From Omphiscola glabra (Eukaryota; Mollusca; Gastropoda; Lymnaeidae): a stretch of DNA of 64,000 bases. The position numbers and the translations under genes were made by a program. Below, piece after piece: positions 59,131-64,000 of the stretch; the stretch's first letter is position 1, and every line of letters starts with the position of its first letter. The notes under the pieces were generated by a model. That model had not been told where the DNA came from. It saw nothing but the letters and a program-made list of their open reading frames with translations, and did not search any database. The stretch is taken from positions 8,767,674-8,831,673 of the forward strand of contig OZ024811.1 of assembly GCA_964017045.1 (NCBI GenBank). The letters run 5' to 3'.

Positions 59131-60050
59131 TTTTTTATATTCTGCAAACTTCAGATCTTAAACTTACTTTATCACTCCACATAAATTCATCTAAGCCATT
59201 TTAACTAACTAACCTGATTTTATTTTTTAAAAGTGACTTATTAATGAATTGATTTTATTGAGTGTTTTACAAATTAAGATTTATTTGAACTGATCCATGA
59301 ACATTATAAACTAAATAATTAGTTTTTATGCTGGTTTGAACTCTGCTTGTATACGATTTTAGTTACGTTGACGCAATTTTTTTGTTTGTTTAAATTTTTT
59401 GTCTCATTTCATCTGTAGCACTTAATTTGCTTGAAGTAACGTGTATAAGATAATGATGTTTTTGTTTTATTGATCTTTAGCACTTAATTTTATCTAAGCA
59501 TGGCCTGAATGAATAACGTTTTTGAGCACTTGTAGCAATGTAATGCCATTATTTTTTCACCAGAGTAATGTTTCTGTTGAAATGAGTCTTTCCTTAATTT
59601 ATTGAATGTGTGTGTGTGTTGTATGACAGTAGTACCGTAATCATGTTAATTATCTATGTAATGAACTTTTACACTTTGAACCTTGGCCTCTCTTAGATGA
59701 ATGTTTCACATCTGTTTCTATATGTTGTTTGTGTATGAGAGCAGATTTAATTCTCAGTAATTATCAGTAATTATTCTTGACAAATATTGGCACAACCTTC
59801 TGATAGGTCACTTTGACCTGTATAATTTTGAGCTGTTTGTTTCTTTTGTCCCACCTCATCCCGATGATAAAATTAAAGTGTCCCAGCACATTCATTTTCT
59901 GACAATAATCTGAACATAGTCTTTATCACAACCAAAAGACATCTGACATGAGGTAAACAAGACATCTGACTTTCAATGACATTGTTTCTCACACATTCCA
60001 TCATGTCCCTTGTACAACAGCAACGATCCTTTCCTGAGTAACTGTCTCTA
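59131..60050. other. Unassigned AT-rich DNA
   Basis: No repeat or gene recognised apart from a short (TG)n at 59610. Confidence 0.3.
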
Positions 60051-60055
60051 CTATA

Positions 60056-60358
60056 CAGCTAGTGCTCGATTTACGACCTATGCACTCTAGTTTACGACAA
60101 CTATCACTAGCCATACTTAATTAGATTTCAGATTTATTTCTGCCTCAATATCAGTCGAACAGCGTTGTCTGCAATCATCGGCGGTCGTGAACATAGAAAA
60201 TTATGATTTATAACAATAATAAAAGAAATTTATGACATAAGTTAACTTAAATATTTTTATAACATCACTTCACATTACTGGTACCCGGTATACATAGCGT
60301 ACTCAACGTACGACCAAATCGTTGGAACCGATCGTGGTTGTAAGTGGAGCACTAGCTG
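60056..60358. mobile_element. 303-bp TA-flanked MITE
   Basis: CAGCTAGTGCTCGATTTAC on the left is inverted at the right end (GTAAGTGGAGCACTAGCTG), with TA on both sides (60054-60055, 60359-60360). The ends fit Tc1/mariner-type non-autonomous elements. Confidence 0.75.
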
Positions 60359-60360
60359 TA

Positions 60361-61478
60361 TACAGTTATAATTGAGTGTCTTTAAGGACACCCCAATTGG
60401 TTATTGAGCAGCCAAAGTTGCTGTTGAGCACCCCAATTGCCTTTGCCCACACACACAATAATAAGTTCACATGTTTCTCTGGTTGTGCCTTCTGTAAATC
60501 TTTTTCTTGACATTCAATAGATAAATTTGACTCAAAAGAGCTGTTTTTATTTCTTTAATTGACTAAATATTGAATTTGGAGGAACATGGATGGTAAGATT
60601 TAAATTAAAATAATGACAAGAGTTTCACAGACCTAATATATTAAGAGTTTAATAATTATGGTCAAAAGTATGAACAGTCTTTTCCAAGTTACATGCTAAG
60701 AAGTGCTAAGAGAGGGCAATAAATAGCATGCAATAAATAGCAATGTTTTTATATGAAATTATGTTAGTCACTCAATTGTATTATCTTACATTGTCAGGGG
60801 ATATCACAATCTAACAACCAATAGTGCCGTAAATAACAATCTTTTAGTATAAAATTATGTTTGTCAGTCATATTATTTTACATTTCTAGGTGATACCAGA
60901 TTGTCATGATTATTAGTACAGTGAAGAAACGTCAGTTTGGTGTGACACTCGCAATTTACTGTTTTTCCCATTAACTTTGCTCACATCAGACTAATTAAAT
61001 TGCTGTTATTAAAATGAACATGACATCTGACATGAGGTAGAAACATGACATCTTGACATAAGGTACAAACAGGACATCAAATGTACTGCTGATTTATTTG
61101 TTATTATTAAGAAACTTATCTGTTGGCATTTTATTTTGGAAGACTTTGAAAGACAGAGTTTATAGAAGCTGTCTTTATTTTGATGCACTTATCTTATACA
61201 TTTTGTAAACACCTATGCAATGTTGCTGGATTACTATCTGGTCATATTTATCTGGTTCTACTACTTTGTAGTTTTATATGAGAAATATTTTCATTTCTTC
61301 TTATTCTTGAAACAAGTCTTTACTTGATAACAGTAGTGTCTTGATTTGACATGTATATTATTTTAAAATAATTGAAAGAAATTAACTTTTTTACCATTTG
61401 ATCTTGTTTTTAGTTATGTACTGACAGTTATTGTGTTGTGTTGCTTTGTGTGTGATGTGCTGCGCTATCTATTGATCA
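60361..61478. other. Unassigned AT-rich DNA
   Basis: Small repeats only (ACATGACATCTGACATGAGG near 61017, AATAAATAGCA near 60718). No gene seen. Confidence 0.3.
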
Positions 61479-62005
61479 GCTGTCATATTTAGGGATGTGC
61501 TGTCATATTTAGGGATGTGCTGTCATATTTAGGGATGTGCTGTCATATTTAGGGATGTGCTGTCATATTTAGGGATGTGCTGTCATATTTAGGGATGTGC
61601 TGTCATATTTAGGGATGTGCTGTCATATTTAGGGATGTGCTGTCATATTTAGGGATGTGCTGTCATATTTAGGGATGAGCTGTCATATTTAGGGATGAGC
61701 TGTCATATTTAGGGATGTGCTGTCATATTTAGGGATGAGCTGTCTTATTTAGGGATGTGCTGTCATATTTAGGGATGTGCTGTCATATTTAGGGATGTGC
61801 TGTCATATTTAGGGATGTGCTGTCATATTTAGGGATGTGCTGTCATATTTAGGGATGTGCTGTCATATTTAGGGATGTGCTGTCATATTTAGGGATGTGC
61901 TGTCATATTTAGGAATGTGCTGTCATATTTAGGGATGTGCTGTCATATTTAGGGATGTACTGTCATATTTAGGGATGTGCTGTCAAATTTAGGGATGTAC
62001 TGTCA
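61479..62005. repeat. 20-bp minisatellite, about 26 copies
   Basis: GCTGTCATATTTAGGGATGT repeats with very few substitutions (GAGC, TTAT, GGAA variants). Confidence 0.97.
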
Positions 62006-62218
62006 TTTTAATGTTGGGCCATCAATTTTAGTGAAGTGCTGTTTATTTTAGTGGTTGTGCCACATCAGAAATGTCCTGTCATTTTAGTGGTGTGTCACTT
62101 ATTGTTGATTTGATCTCTTCTTGTCATTTTTACTGTTGTGATTTCATTAGAGTTCTATTTGTCTCAGTTGCCATCAGTGTCTAATTGTCTTAGTTCCTGT
62201 CAGTGTCATATTATCTCA

Positions 62219-62732
62219 GTAGCTGTCATTGTTGTGTTAGTGCACGCAAGGTAAAGCTCACATACTATAGTAGCTGTCATTGTTGTGTTAGTGCACACAG
62301 GGTAAAGCTCACATACTATAGTAGCTGTCATTGTTGTGTTAGTGCACGCAAGGTAAAGCTCACATACTATAGTAGCTGTCATTGTTGTGTTAGTGCACGC
62401 AAGGTAAAGCTCACATACTATAGTAGCTGTCATTGTTGTGTTAGTGCACGCAAGGTAAAGCTCACATACTATAGTAGCTGTCATTGTTGTGTTAGTGCAC
62501 GCAAGGTAAAGCTCACATACTATAGTAGCTGTCATTGTTGTGTTAGTGCACGCAAGGTAAAGCTCACATACTATAGTAGCTGTCATTGTTGTGTTAGTGC
62601 ACGCAAGGTAAAGCTCACATACTATAGTAGCTGTCATTGTTGTGTTAGTGCACGCAAGGTAAAGCTCACATACTATAGTAGCTGTCATTGTTGTGTTAGT
62701 GCACGCAAGGTAAAGCTCACATGCTATAGTAG
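62219..62732. repeat. 51-bp minisatellite, about 10 copies
   Basis: TAGCTGTCATTGTTGTGTTA, GTGCACGCAAGGTAAAGCTC and ACATACTATAG repeat. The period is a multiple of three and stop-free in one frame on each strand, which explains the 198-aa and 160-aa open frames. The unit holds CAAGGTAAAG, a donor-like site. Confidence 0.97.
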
Positions 62733-63389
62733 ATCATTTGGCTTTGTTATCCTCATAATTCCTTGTTGTGTGCTGGGCACTTCATTTGGGAGATGTTAGC
62801 TGCCTGTTAGGTCCTGAAACCTCCCTGTTGCCTCATTTGATGTCCCTGTCACCTCCTCATGACCTCCCTGTGACTTTCACTTGACTTCCCTTTAAGTTAA
62901 TTTTGGTTACAAATACAAGTGCTGCAATTATAATTGCCCATGCACCCCTCCCCCAAGTTTATTTGCCCCCCTCCCCCATACACATGTTTCCATATGAAGT
63001 GGTTAGGTCTTAATGATCTCTTAATTAGTTGTCTCATCTCACACTGCTTGATGAATTTACTTAAACACTGTGCTAAACTGACTTAAACACTGTGCTGACA
63101 CATCCACATTGGTGTTTTTTTAAATTGTCTCATTAATCTGGTCACATGGTCTCAAGGTATTTTCCCAAATGTCATCTGACAGTTTTATCTTGAAAACTAG
63201 CAAATGCATAGCAATATGTAAGTATGTATGTGCTCCTTGTTTTCATCAAATAAATATTCATACATATGGCTGTACAACTTATGCATATAATTATCCCAGA
63301 CCTGTACACATCCAATAGCAATGTACACATCTATGAAAATATATCAACAGTAATTCTCAACCTTCAGTCAGTTAATTTAACCTGCAATT

Positions 63390-63600
63390 TAGATGTCATT
63401 TGGTGGGCAGATTGCCACAATAGACTTGGTCATTTGGTGGGCATATCGCAACAATAGACCTAGTCATTTGGTGGGCAGGTTGATAAGGCATACTGGTCAT
63501 TTCATCTGTACATTGAATGGATGTACTTGGTCATTTGGTAGGCATATTGAAAAGATGTACATGGTCAATAATGGGCACATTGAATTGATAGACTGACCAC
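63390..63600. repeat. Degenerate 32-35 bp repeat
   Basis: GGTCATTTGGTGGGCAGATTG and related units recur about six times. Confidence 0.7.
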
Positions 63601-63769
63601 TTCCTGGCCCCTTTAAATGGATACAAATTCCAAAGGAACTTTACATATGTGATCCATCTACTGGACACCAGAATATAAGATGCAGGTTAGAGAGAAGATG
63701 CACACTCAAGAAAAATGTTGACCAACAAAATGCAAAAGTACAATCCCTTTATATTTTATCTGATTAATG

Positions 63770-64000
63770 GAACATTGTTAGTCTCATGTTGGCAGCTTTG
63801 CCAATTGTTAGTCTCATGTGAGAAGCTGTGCAGCTATCACCAATGACAGACAATGCAAGTGGGCATCTAACTGCCCAATCTTCTCATTATATCCCAAATG
63901 ACAGATCATACTATGTCAGGATCACCTAACTGCCCAATCTCCTCATTATGTCCCCAGGACAGACCATACTATTTCAGGGGTCATCTAAGAACCCAATCTC
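63770..64000. repeat. About 63-bp degenerate repeat reaching the window edge
   Basis: GACAGA(C/T)CATACTATGTCAGG followed by CATCTAACTGCCCAATCT recurs three times and is cut by the window end. Confidence 0.65.

Noticed and set aside
57847..59147. Two overlapping minus-strand open frames of about 393 and 424 codons
   Set aside because: They lie entirely within the 19-20 bp minisatellite; the unit lacks stops on that strand. No domain, splice signals or codon bias.
62203..62799. 198-aa (+) and 160-aa (-) open frames
   Set aside because: Both follow from the 51-bp repeat, whose period is a multiple of three; open frames on both strands are expected.

Overview
This is an AT-rich, intron-rich animal nuclear genome window, most likely from a mollusc and probably a gastropod. 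I infer that from the gene structure, the style of the non-LTR and Penelope-like elements, and the density of MITEs and minisatellites. No alignment was run. There is no bacterial gene structure, rRNA or CRISPR.

One protein-coding gene is clear: a coronin of the CORO2 type on the + strand. Its 15 coding exons run from the ATG at 42860 to the stop at 55672. All exons are joined by GT-AG introns, the reading frame is continuous, and the product is 715 aa. It carries the coronin N-terminal signature, WD40 repeats, the coronin C-terminal extension, an unusually long Ser/Pro-rich linker and a C-terminal coiled coil. A further 5' UTR exon begins at 42792. The true first exon lies upstream; 39.0-39.2 kb is a weak candidate.

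Layout: 1-2.9 kb is a decayed LINE on the minus strand, interrupted by a solo LTR and by internal minisatellites. 3-16 kb is mostly minisatellites, including a 2.4-kb array of 21-bp monomers, plus a Helitron-like copy at 4.2-6.0 kb. 16.5-17.8 kb is a MITE-like element. 18.7-23.8 kb is a 5.1-kb hAT element with a broken ZBED-type transposase. It has been invaded by a Penelope-like element fragment with hammerhead-ribozyme-like cores, a LINE 3' end, and a solo LTR that split a minisatellite. 25.3-28.5 kb is a set of nested elements: one PIF/Harbinger-like element inserted into another copy of itself, and each copy carries nested hAT-like elements. 28.7-31.5 kb holds two head-to-tail Helitron-like elements. 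31.5-42.8 kb holds small MITEs, a tRNA-like SINE head, another Penelope fragment, and a possible promoter/non-coding transcript region. 42.8-55.7 kb is coronin, its introns full of minisatellites and one pogo/mariner-like MITE. 55.7-64 kb is downstream DNA with further minisatellites and a second TA-flanked MITE.

The long open frames at 57.8-59.1 kb, 62.2-62.8 kb, 9.5-10.1 kb and inside the 10.9-13.3 kb array are by-products of tandem repeats, not genes.
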